Below, one piece after another: positions 1-6,582 of a DNA stretch of 32,024 bases. The notes beneath the pieces are model-generated. The model searched no databases and was not told the origin of the DNA. It worked only from the letters and a program-made list of their open reading frames with translations. Numbering within the stretch: the stretch's first letter is position 1; every line of letters begins with the position of its first letter. Position numbers and translations under genes: made by a program. The stretch comes from Ralstonia sp. ASV6 (GTDB lineage Bacteria; Pseudomonadota; Gammaproteobacteria; Burkholderiales; Burkholderiaceae): NCBI RefSeq assembly GCF_016429285.1, contig NZ_JAELUI010000061.1, forward strand, positions 1 to 32,024. The letters run 5' to 3'.

Positions 1-630
1 CAAGGTACCGAAGAAGCGGCGCCCGAGGGGCCGCCTATGGTTCAACGATGGCTCCTGTGTGCGGCTGCGCCCGGAGTATCCACATCACGTCTGGAGCTAC
101 GACTTCGTGCACCACACTACCGAAGACGGCCGCAGCCTGCGACTGATGACGCTCGTCGACGAGTTCTCGCGCCAGTGTCTAGCCATCAAGGTAGGGCGAC
201 GCTTAAACAGTATGGACGTCATCGAGACGCTGGCCGACGCCATGCTGGTACATGGCATCCCCGCGCATGTGCGCTCGGACAACGGTGCGGAGATGACAGC
301 GAACATCGTGCGTGACTGGCTGGGACGTTTGGGCGCGAAGACGCTGTTCATCGCACCCGGCAGCCCGTGGGAGAACGGCTACTGCGAGTCCTTCAATGGC
401 AAGCTGCGCGATGAACTGCTCAACGGCGAACTGTTCTACAGCCTCAAAGAAGCGCAGGTCGTCATTGAACAGTGGCGCCGGCACTACAACACGCGGCGAC
501 CGCATTCGTCGCTTGGATACCGTCCGCCGGCACCTGCCGCCCACTGGCCAACACCGATGCCCGCACAGCAACCAGGCACCATCCAATAAACTTCAATCCT
601 CTCATAAGAACTGGACCGGAATACCGGTCA
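1..630 (+). mobile_element. Right end of an IS3-family insertion sequence, cut by the window edge
   Basis: The left part carries the C-terminal half of an IS3-type transposase, and the sequence after its stop runs to a plausible terminal repeat. At 614-629 there is an inverted repeat gaccgg-aata-ccggtc followed by 'a', so the element would end in CA at 630, as IS3-family elements do (TG...CA ends). The left end, orfA and the opposite terminal repeat lie outside the window, so the exact boundary and any target duplication cannot be checked. The element marks the edge of the accessory gene block. Confidence 0.6.
2..589 (+). CDS. IS3-family transposase OrfB (integrase core), 5' partial
   Basis: This is the catalytic subunit of an IS3-family transposase, which cuts and joins the element's ends. 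The frame is open at the left edge, and its first visible residues ([13 protein letters not shown]) are typical of the region just before the DDE domain. The DDE acid residues are visible: Asp in 'WSYDF', Asp in 'RSDNGAE', and Glu in '[16 protein letters not shown]'. The C-terminal '[15 protein letters not shown]' motif is diagnostic of IS3 OrfB. The visible part is about 195 codons and ends at TAA 587-589. It looks intact as far as it goes. The style resembles the IS407 group, but the subgroup is from memory. Confidence 0.9.
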   Translation, partial: KVPKKRRPRGRLWFNDGSCVRLRPEYPHHVWSYDFVHHTTEDGRSLRLMTLVDEFSRQCLAIKVGRRLNSMDVIETLADAMLVHGIPAHVRSDNGAEMTANIVRDWLGRLGAKTLFIAPGSPWENGYCESFNGKLRDELLNGELFYSLKEAQVVIEQWRRHYNTRRPHSSLGYRPPAPAAHWPTPMPAQQPGTIQ

Positions 631-740
631 CGTCAACGTGGCTTCACAGAACCCCGAGCCCTCTACCCATCGCGGATGCCATGCGGAAGCGGCCAGCGAT
701 CGATGCATCAAAAGAGAAGTCTCTACGCTGGCAGTCAACG
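590..740. other. Non-coding stretch between IS end and Rrf2 regulator
   Basis: The first 40 bases are the presumed IS terminus. The remaining roughly 110 bases hold no credible gene: the short frames present have no ribosome binding site and no recognisable protein. No clear terminator hairpin for the flanking regulator gene (stop at 741) is visible. Confidence 0.5.
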
Positions 741-1187
741 CTATACAGAGTGATTCGCCTGAGGCTCCGACGCGAACGAGATGCACTCTGTTGCGAGCGC
801 TGACAAGCGCTTGCCTTGAAAGCACCTCAACAGTTCATTCTCCGCCGCACGCTGCGCTTCGCTGACAAAGCGGTTCACCACCGCTTCTACTGGACACTGC
901 GGGTTGTCTTGGGCTGGCCCGAAAGCAAACGGACTGGCACTCGCAATCGCTGCATGAATGTCGCCCACCGTGAGCGCGTCGAGTCCGCATGCGAGTGTCC
1001 AACCTCCGCTGCGCCCGCCAGCGGAGGCAACGTAGCCCGCGTCACGCAGCGCCGCCATGGTCCGTCGCACTACGACCGGATTGGTGTGCAGCATCCGCGA
1101 AATCGTTTCAGAACTGGTAGAGCCACCGCGCAGATGCATGTGAATGAGTACGTGCAACAGCCGGGCAAGGCGTACGTCTTGAGCCAT
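741..1187 (-). CDS. Rrf2-family transcriptional regulator
   Basis: A 148-residue DNA-binding protein of the Rrf2 family. The N-terminal half is a winged helix-turn-helix: 'LARLLHVLIHMH' is helix 1, and 'TSSETISRMLHTNPVVVRRTMAALRDAGYV' spans the recognition region, followed by the wing 'SAGGRSGGW'. The family length is about 130-165 residues. The three-cysteine Fe-S cluster motif of IscR/NsrR is absent; only scattered cysteines (CPVE, LLRCF, TECI) occur, so it is more likely a YwnA-type sensor of another signal. It is divergent from the epoxide-hydrolase-like gene across 68 AT-rich bases, so it probably represses that gene and itself. No strong Shine-Dalgarno sequence precedes the ATG at 1187. 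Confidence 0.85.
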   Translation of the reverse strand: MAQDVRLARLLHVLIHMHLRGGSTSSETISRMLHTNPVVVRRTMAALRDAGYVASAGGRSGGWTLACGLDALTVGDIHAAIASASPFAFGPAQDNPQCPVEAVVNRFVSEAQRAAENELLRCFQGKRLSALATECISFASEPQANHSV

Positions 1188-1255
1188 ATTCAGAAGATGC
1201 TTTTATTCCGTAACTATGTATATTACAGTATTGGCTCACGCACAGCGAGACACTC
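1188..1255. promoter_or_regulatory. Divergent promoter/operator between Rrf2 regulator and hydrolase
   Basis: This 68-base gap is conspicuously AT-rich in a GC-rich region. A TATATT hexamer at 1219-1224 could be the plus-strand -10 element. GTAA at 1210-1213 and TTAC at 1223-1226 form an inverted pair with a 9-base spacer that could be the Rrf2 operator. AAGATGC at 1194-1200 resembles half of an NsrR-type site, but the second half is not evident. Assignments are by eye only. Confidence 0.4.
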
Positions 1256-2233
1256 ATGACGACAGCTTCTCATCGCCTGGTCGATGCCAACGGAATACGC
1301 CTTAGTCTGCTTGAACAAGGCCAGGGGCCCTTGGTCCTGCTCTGCCACGGATTTCCAGAGACCTCCCTCGCGTGGCGCCATCAGTTGCCGGCGCTTGCAG
1401 CGGCAGGCTACCGCGCCGTCGCTCCAGATTTGCGTGGCTATGGACGCAGTGAGCAGCCCGAGGCAGTCGACGCATACACGGCACTGCAAGTGGTCGGCGA
1501 CTTGGTCGCGCTGCTCGATGCATTGGGAGAGCAGCAAGCCGTGGTTGTCGGCGGAGATTGGGGCGCGACGATTGCCTGGCAAGCAGCGCTTTTGAGACCG
1601 GACCGATTCCGAGCGGTGGCCGCACTAGGGGTGCCCATGATGGGCCGTGCGCCCATGGCACCCAGCCGGCTTTTTCCCCAGACTCCAGACGCCTGGTTCT
1701 ACACGCACTACTTTGCATCTCCAGGCCTGGCGGAGCGAGAGCTGGAGGCCGATGTGGCGACAACCCTGCGCAAGATCTACTTTGCGGCTTCAGGAAGTGC
1801 TGGGCCACGCGACGATGTGCTCACACCGAATCCCTTCGGCATGCTTGCTCGCTCAGACGGACTGCTTACGGCATTGCCGACCCCACAAGCCCTGCCGGAC
1901 TGGCTCAGCGCCGTGGACTTTGAGCAGCTTGTGCGCTCGTTTGAGAAAAGCGGTTTTCGCGGTGGTCTGAATTACTACCGCAACCTTGACCGCAATTGGG
2001 CAGCCGAGGCAGCCTTTGTCGGCCTGCAAATCCATGTGCCCGCCATGTACTTGGTGGGCGAAAGCGATACTGGCCTCGCGATGCCGGGCATGCAGAACAT
2101 CATCGATGCCATGCCGTCGTTAGTGCCTCAGCTGCGCGTGTCGCAGGTGGTACCCAAGGCGGGCCATTGGCTCCAGCAAGAAGCACCTGAGGCGGTCAAC
2201 GCGGCACTGATCGGCTTCTTGAAATCACTCTGA
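1256..2233 (+). CDS. Alpha/beta-fold hydrolase, soluble epoxide hydrolase-like
   Basis: A 325-residue cytoplasmic alpha/beta hydrolase whose motifs match soluble epoxide hydrolases, which open epoxides to diols through an aspartyl ester. Visible: oxyanion motif HGFPE (31-35); nucleophile Asp101 in GGDWGA, an aspartate rather than serine; lid tyrosines at 149/152 (YTHY) and 240/241 (NYY); acid Asp271 (GESDTG); and catalytic His304 (AGHWLQ). The set is complete, so the enzyme should be active. The substrate cannot be read from sequence. A related haloalkane dehalogenase is less likely because the paired lid tyrosines are typical of epoxide hydrolases. It is divergent from the Rrf2 regulator, its probable controller, and convergent with ackA across 36 bases. 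Confidence 0.85.
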   Translation: MTTASHRLVDANGIRLSLLEQGQGPLVLLCHGFPETSLAWRHQLPALAAAGYRAVAPDLRGYGRSEQPEAVDAYTALQVVGDLVALLDALGEQQAVVVGGDWGATIAWQAALLRPDRFRAVAALGVPMMGRAPMAPSRLFPQTPDAWFYTHYFASPGLAERELEADVATTLRKIYFAASGSAGPRDDVLTPNPFGMLARSDGLLTALPTPQALPDWLSAVDFEQLVRSFEKSGFRGGLNYYRNLDRNWAAEAAFVGLQIHVPAMYLVGESDTGLAMPGMQNIIDAMPSLVPQLRVSQVVPKAGHWLQQEAPEAVNAALIGFLKSL

Positions 2234-2269
2234 TCACCTTTCGCTACGGCCAAAGACCAATATCAACGA

Positions 2270-3454
2270 CTACCGCGACTGCTCACTCTGGGCGACATGC
2301 CGTGCAGCGACCCACTCCTCATTTGTGGGCTCCACCGCCACACGAATCCGGCTGGCCGAACTGGAAATGATTGCGGCGTGCGCTTGGTTGGCCGCGTCAT
2401 CCAAATCGGCGCCCAGATAGCCGAGCGCACGCACGACGCGCTCACGCAGCACGGCGTTGTGTTCGCCAATCCCCGCCGTGAAAACCAGCAAGTCCAAGCC
2501 GCCAAGAACAGCCACCAGGGCACCGATTTCGCGGACGATGCGACGCACGTAAAGCGCCAGCGCCGCCTGCACGCGCGGGTTGTCGGCTTCTTGCGCCAAT
2601 AGATCGCGCGGGTCAGATGACACCCCCGACACGCCGAGCAGACCGGATTCGTGATACAGCACGTGCCCCACCTGTGCGGGAGAAAGATGCTCCGTCTCCA
2701 TCAGGTAGAGCACCGCGCCTGGGTCCAGGGCGCCGCAGCGTGTGCCCATCATCAGGCCGTCGAGCGCGGAAAACCCCATCGTGGTCGCCACGCTCTCGAG
2801 CCCGCGCATGGCACACAGGCTGGCACCGCTGCCAAGGTGCGCGACGATGGTTCTCCCACGGGCGATATCGCCATGTCGCTCGGGCAAGACGATCGACATG
2901 TACTCGTACGACAGCCCGTGAAAACCGTAGCGCCGCAACCCGCGCTCCCACGCGGCATACTGTAGCGGCAGCATCATTTCAACTTGCGGCAGCGTGTGGT
3001 GGAACGCTGTATCGAAACAGGCCACCTGCGGCACCTCGGGCAGATCTGACAGCAGCGCCTCGATGGCCTCCAACGCAAACGGCTGGTGCAGCGGTGCCAG
3101 CGGGATGAAGCTGCGCAAATCGGAAAGCACCTCCGCGTCCACACGTACGGGTGCAAAGTACTTGGCTCCGCCGTGCACCACACGGTGTGCCACGGCAACC
3201 AACCGACGGTTGCCGAGCACGTGCTCGACACGCCGGCGAATGTGCAGCAGCGCAGCGTGATACGGCTGCGCGGCGTCAAGCTCCACGGCCTGCGCTGGCG
3301 CTCCGACTTCCGCTACGGTGGGGTGATCGGTGCCGATGCCTTCCACTTTCCCGCTCCACACGGGGGTACGGGGCAACGGAAGCTGTGTGGCATCGAACAA
3401 CGCAAACTTGATGCTCGACGAGCCACAGTTCAGTACGACGATGCAATCGTTCAT
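2270..3454 (-). CDS. ackA: Acetate kinase
   Basis: A 394-residue cytoplasmic enzyme converting acetyl phosphate and ADP to acetate and ATP. It starts 'MNDCIVVLNCGSSSIKF', the N-terminal signature of the family (N7, S/T phosphate loop). Further motifs are HRVVHGG, 'CFDTAFHHT', 'RRYGFHGLSY', 'AHLGSGAS', 'MGFSALDGLMMGTRCGALDPG', 'FTAGIGEHN' and the C-terminal 'EPTNEEWVAA'. The length matches the usual approximately 400 residues. The ATG overlaps the stop of the upstream phosphate acetyltransferase gene by ATGA (3451-3454), so translation is probably coupled. It is the last gene of the PHA operon and supplies substrate-level ATP from acetyl-CoA together with its neighbour. A longer open frame runs upstream to 4000, but it overlaps the neighbour and has no family match there. 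Confidence 0.95.
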   Translation of the reverse strand: MNDCIVVLNCGSSSIKFALFDATQLPLPRTPVWSGKVEGIGTDHPTVAEVGAPAQAVELDAAQPYHAALLHIRRRVEHVLGNRRLVAVAHRVVHGGAKYFAPVRVDAEVLSDLRSFIPLAPLHQPFALEAIEALLSDLPEVPQVACFDTAFHHTLPQVEMMLPLQYAAWERGLRRYGFHGLSYEYMSIVLPERHGDIARGRTIVAHLGSGASLCAMRGLESVATTMGFSALDGLMMGTRCGALDPGAVLYLMETEHLSPAQVGHVLYHESGLLGVSGVSSDPRDLLAQEADNPRVQAALALYVRRIVREIGALVAVLGGLDLLVFTAGIGEHNAVLRERVVRALGYLGADLDDAANQAHAAIISSSASRIRVAVEPTNEEWVAARHVAQSEQSR

Positions 3455-4896
3455 GGCGGGAGGATGCGGTAACGGTGCGCCAGCAACGTGGCGACGGCAC
3501 ATGACGCAATGCGCGATTCGCGTGAATCGGCACGGCTGGTCAATACGATGGGCACGCGTGCGCCGAGCACAATGCCCGCGCTGGCGGCCCCACCCAGGTA
3601 TTCCAACTGCTTGGCGAGCATGTTGCCGCTTTCCAGATCCGGCACCACCAGCACATCGGCCTGCCCTGCCACTTCCGAAACGATGCCCTTGATGCGGGCT
3701 GCAGCGGCCGATACCGCGTTGTCGAAGGCCAGTGGCCCGTCCAGCACGCCTCCTTCGATCTGGCCGCGGTCGGCCATCTTGCACAACGCCGCTGCGTCGA
3801 GCGTGGCGGGCATGTGCGGGTTCACGGTTTCGACTGCCGCCAGGATCGCCACGCGCGGCCGCGCCACGCCAATCGCATGGGCCAGATCGATGGCGTTGCG
3901 GATGATGTCGGCCTTCTGATCCAAGGTCGGTGCAATGTTGATAGCGGCATCCGTCACGATAAACGGGCGTGGATACGCTGGTGTCTGCATGACGAAGCAA
4001 TGGCTGATCCGACGCTTGGTGCGCAGCCCGGCTTCAGCGCGCACCACGGCCGCCATCAGCTCATCCGTATGCAGGCTGCCTTTCATGAGCGCCTCGGCCT
4101 TGCCCAGCGCCACAAGCTCCACCGCGCGGGTGGCCGCGGCGCTGCTGTGTGGCACGTCTTCGATTTCCAGGCCGCTCAGGTCAAGCCCGGCTTCAGCGGC
4201 GACGCGCATCAACTTGGCGCGCGGTGCGACCAGGCACGGCACGATGAGCCCTTCAGCGCGGGCATCTAGCGCGGCGGACAGGCTCAGCGCATCGCACGGG
4301 TGGACGACCGCCATGCGGATCGCCCCCAGGGGCCGCACGTGATCAAGCAGCCGATGGATGCCATTGCCGCCGGTGGTGATGCGTACATCGGGCAGCGTTG
4401 TACGTGGGCGCTCGATCCGCTCGGTAGGCGCGATGACCTCGGCTTCTCCGGTAACGGCGATGACGCCACTGTCGTTGGTACAGGTGCACGCCAGCTTGAG
4501 CCGCTTGCTCCGCTCTTCCTTGCTGGTGACCGTCACGCGGATGGTCAACGTATCGCCAATACGCACCGGCGCGTGAAACTGCAATGTCTGCCCAAGATAG
4601 ACCGTACCGGGCCCAGGCAGGCGCGTTCCGAGCACGGCGGAAATCAACGCACCGCCCAGCATGCCGTGGGCAATCACACCATGAAAGCGCGTGGAGACCG
4701 CAAACTCGGGGTCCAAGTGCTGCGGGTTGACATCGCCCGACAGCACGGCAAAGAGCTGGATGTCCTCTGCTGTGAGCGTGCGCTGGATGGCGGCCGTTTC
4801 ACCAACGGCGATTTCGTCAAAGGTGCGATTGCGCACCACGCTCAGATCGCCGCCCGGCAGCGATGCCGGCGGCGCCGGCAGGTGGTCGGGGCCCAT
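3451..4896 (-). CDS. Bifunctional MaoC-like hydratase / phosphate acetyl(butyryl)transferase
   Basis: A 481-residue fusion. Residues about 20-160 are a MaoC-type hot-dog domain with the hydratase motif around 'LSGDVNPQHLDPEFA' (Asp and His of the catalytic pair), which in this family hydrates (R)-specific enoyl-CoA. Residues about 175-480 are a phosphotransacetylase/phosphotransbutyrylase domain ('MKGSLHTDELM', 'CFVMQTP...FIVTDAAINI', 'GPLAFDNAVS', 'ADVLVVPDLESGNMLAKQLEYL'). It should convert acyl-CoA plus phosphate to acyl phosphate, which the next gene, ackA, uses to make ATP. A GAGGAG ribosome site lies 5-6 bases before the ATG. The hydratase part could supply (R)-3-hydroxyacyl-CoA to PHA synthase in the same operon; that link is inference. 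Whether acetyl or butyryl is preferred is not readable. Confidence 0.9.
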   Translation of the reverse strand: MGPDHLPAPPASLPGGDLSVVRNRTFDEIAVGETAAIQRTLTAEDIQLFAVLSGDVNPQHLDPEFAVSTRFHGVIAHGMLGGALISAVLGTRLPGPGTVYLGQTLQFHAPVRIGDTLTIRVTVTSKEERSKRLKLACTCTNDSGVIAVTGEAEVIAPTERIERPRTTLPDVRITTGGNGIHRLLDHVRPLGAIRMAVVHPCDALSLSAALDARAEGLIVPCLVAPRAKLMRVAAEAGLDLSGLEIEDVPHSSAAATRAVELVALGKAEALMKGSLHTDELMAAVVRAEAGLRTKRRISHCFVMQTPAYPRPFIVTDAAINIAPTLDQKADIIRNAIDLAHAIGVARPRVAILAAVETVNPHMPATLDAAALCKMADRGQIEGGVLDGPLAFDNAVSAAAARIKGIVSEVAGQADVLVVPDLESGNMLAKQLEYLGGAASAGIVLGARVPIVLTSRADSRESRIASCAVATLLAHRYRILPP

Positions 4897-4905
4897 GTGT
4901 GCTCC

Positions 4906-5412
4906 TCAGGAAGCCGTGCGAAGTTGACCGTTGCCCATGCTGCGCGCAGGTGCCGTGCCTGGCAACACTACTGCCGAGCGAATGAACGCATCGGCCGGCG
5001 CCCCCAACGAAGACAGCATGCCCTGCAGCACCGTATGTACCGGCATGGCATTCCCGGCCGCGCTCAGTGCCTGCACAGAGGCCTGCTGCCACGCCATCAT
5101 GGCGCGCTGGTAGTCCGTTGCAAAGCTCGCTTGATTGGCGATCGCTGTTTGCATCACGCCCTGAACCACATTCATTGCGCGTTGGTTGGCCTGCCAGAAA
5201 GCGCTGGGGAGCAGCGTTGCCCATGCGTTCCAGTCTTCAACGCCTTGCAGCTCGGTCAGCGCAGATTCTGTACGTCCTACGTCTTCAGCCAGCAATTCTG
5301 CACCCAGTTCATACCAGCGCTGCCGCGCCGTCTTGAGCAGGCCCAGTGTTTGCAGCCCGAGTGCGACTTGCGCCTTGAAGAGCGCGAGAGGAAGGTTGGC
5401 AGGTGTATCCAT
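4906..5412 (-). CDS. Phasin-like PHA granule-associated protein
   Basis: A 168-residue, mostly helical amphipathic protein rich in Ala, Gln and Leu, without signal peptide or membrane segment. Its pattern ('LFKAQVALGLQTLGLLKTARQRWYELGAELLAEDV', 'WNAWATLLPSAFWQANQRAM') fits small phasins that coat polyhydroxyalkanoate granules and control their size. AAGGAG stands 6 bases before the ATG. It sits between the ABC permease (9-base gap) and the MaoC-Pta fusion (9-base gap), in the operon led by PHA synthase, which supports the phasin assignment. The family call is by composition, helix pattern and context rather than a diagnostic motif. Confidence 0.7.
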   Translation of the reverse strand: MDTPANLPLALFKAQVALGLQTLGLLKTARQRWYELGAELLAEDVGRTESALTELQGVEDWNAWATLLPSAFWQANQRAMNVVQGVMQTAIANQASFATDYQRAMMAWQQASVQALSAAGNAMPVHTVLQGMLSSLGAPADAFIRSAVVLPGTAPARSMGNGQLRTAS

Positions 5413-5421
5413 GTTGGCTCC

Positions 5422-6573
5422 TTAAGCCATCTGGCTGATGGTTTTACGAAAGCGCGTCAATGATGCGACAAACAGCACGGCACCGATTGCACCGATGGCC
5501 AGACACTGCGGCCATACGACGGACAATCCTGCGCCCCGATAAAGAATCGCTTGTGACGCCGATACAAAATGCGTGGTCGGCGCGGCCAGCATGATGTCCT
5601 GCACGAGTGCTGGCATGCTCTCGCGCGGGGTGGTACCGCCCGAGAGCAACTGCAGCGGCAGCAGCACCAGAACCAGCAGCATGCCGAACTGCGGCATGGA
5701 CCGCGCCACCGTCGCAAGGAAGATACCCATCGAGGTGGTGGCAAACAGGTGCAGCGTCGCCACCAGCATGAACAGCAGGATCGAACCTTCGATGGGCACA
5801 TGCAGCGCGCCTTGCACCACGCACACCAGTGCCATCAGCGCGGCCAGCACCACCACTAGCCCCATCGACCACACCTTGGCCGTCATGATCTCGAACGGCG
5901 TGACGGGCATCACCAGCAGGTGTTCGATGGTGCCGTGCTCCCGCTCCCGGATGAGCGCGGCGCCGGTCAGGATGATCGACAGCATGGTCACGTTGTTGAT
6001 GATCTCCATCAGCGAGCCGAACCACGTCTGTTCCAGGTTGGGGTTGAAGCGCGTGCGCAGCACCAGGTCAACCGGCGCGGCCGGTGCCGCACGGTGGCGC
6101 TGCAGGAACTCGCTCACCTCGCCCGAGACGATCTGCTGGATGTAGCCGTTTCCGGTAAAGGCCTGGCTCATGCGGGTGGCGTCAATGTTGAGCTGGATGG
6201 CCGGCGCGCGCCCCGCCAGCACGTCGCGCTGGAAGTTGGGCGGGATGTCGAGCACAAAGGTGTAGCGGCCGCTATCCATCCCGGCGTCCATCTCGGTAAG
6301 CGGAATCAGCGCGGGCGTGCGGAAATGCGGCGGATAGAACGCCGAGACAATGCGTGCCGACAACGGCGAGCTGTCCTCATCCACGATGGCAATCGAGGCG
6401 TTGTGCAGGCTCTCCGGCATGGCGGTGGCTGCCACGTAGATCGATAGCGTGAAAGTGTAGGCAATCAGCACCAGCATCATTGGGTCGCGTACCAGGCTCC
6501 ACAGCTCCTTCACACCAAGGCGGAAGATGTTGCGCAAGCGTGCCGCGCGGCGATCGGTCGGATGGTCTGACAT
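5422..6573 (-). CDS. ABC-2 type transporter permease, YhhJ-like
   Basis: A 383-residue inner-membrane permease of the ABC-2 family. One transmembrane segment near residues 28-52 is followed by a large periplasmic domain ('ATRMSQAFTGNGYIQQIVSGEV'), then 'FGSLMEIINNVTMLSIILTGAALIREREHGTIEHLLVMPVTPFEIM' and four to five more hydrophobic segments. The 'REREHGTIEHLLVMPVTP' loop is the ABC-2 family signature. It follows the RbbA-like gene by 9 bases, with an AGGGG ribosome site. In E. coli the same trio yhiI-rbbA-yhhJ occurs, so this is the second permease of that exporter. The substrate is unknown. Confidence 0.88.
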   Translation of the reverse strand: MSDHPTDRRAARLRNIFRLGVKELWSLVRDPMMLVLIAYTFTLSIYVAATAMPESLHNASIAIVDEDSSPLSARIVSAFYPPHFRTPALIPLTEMDAGMDSGRYTFVLDIPPNFQRDVLAGRAPAIQLNIDATRMSQAFTGNGYIQQIVSGEVSEFLQRHRAAPAAPVDLVLRTRFNPNLEQTWFGSLMEIINNVTMLSIILTGAALIREREHGTIEHLLVMPVTPFEIMTAKVWSMGLVVVLAALMALVCVVQGALHVPIEGSILLFMLVATLHLFATTSMGIFLATVARSMPQFGMLLVLVLLPLQLLSGGTTPRESMPALVQDIMLAAPTTHFVSASQAILYRGAGLSVVWPQCLAIGAIGAVLFVASLTRFRKTISQMA

Positions 6574-6582
6574 GGCGCGCCC

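Noticed and set aside
1194-1216. NsrR-like sequence AAGATGC-TTTTA near the Rrf2 start
   Set aside because: Only one half-site is visible and the regulator lacks NsrR's cluster cysteines.
3455-4000. Upstream extension of the ackA frame to 4000
   Set aside because: It runs through the phosphate acetyltransferase gene in another frame and does not resemble acetate kinase; the family N-terminus begins at 3454.
4300-5463. 387-codon plus-strand open frame
   Set aside because: It is antisense to the MaoC-Pta and phasin genes, is rich in Arg/His/Gln and has no recognisable domain, as expected of a GC-rich shadow.
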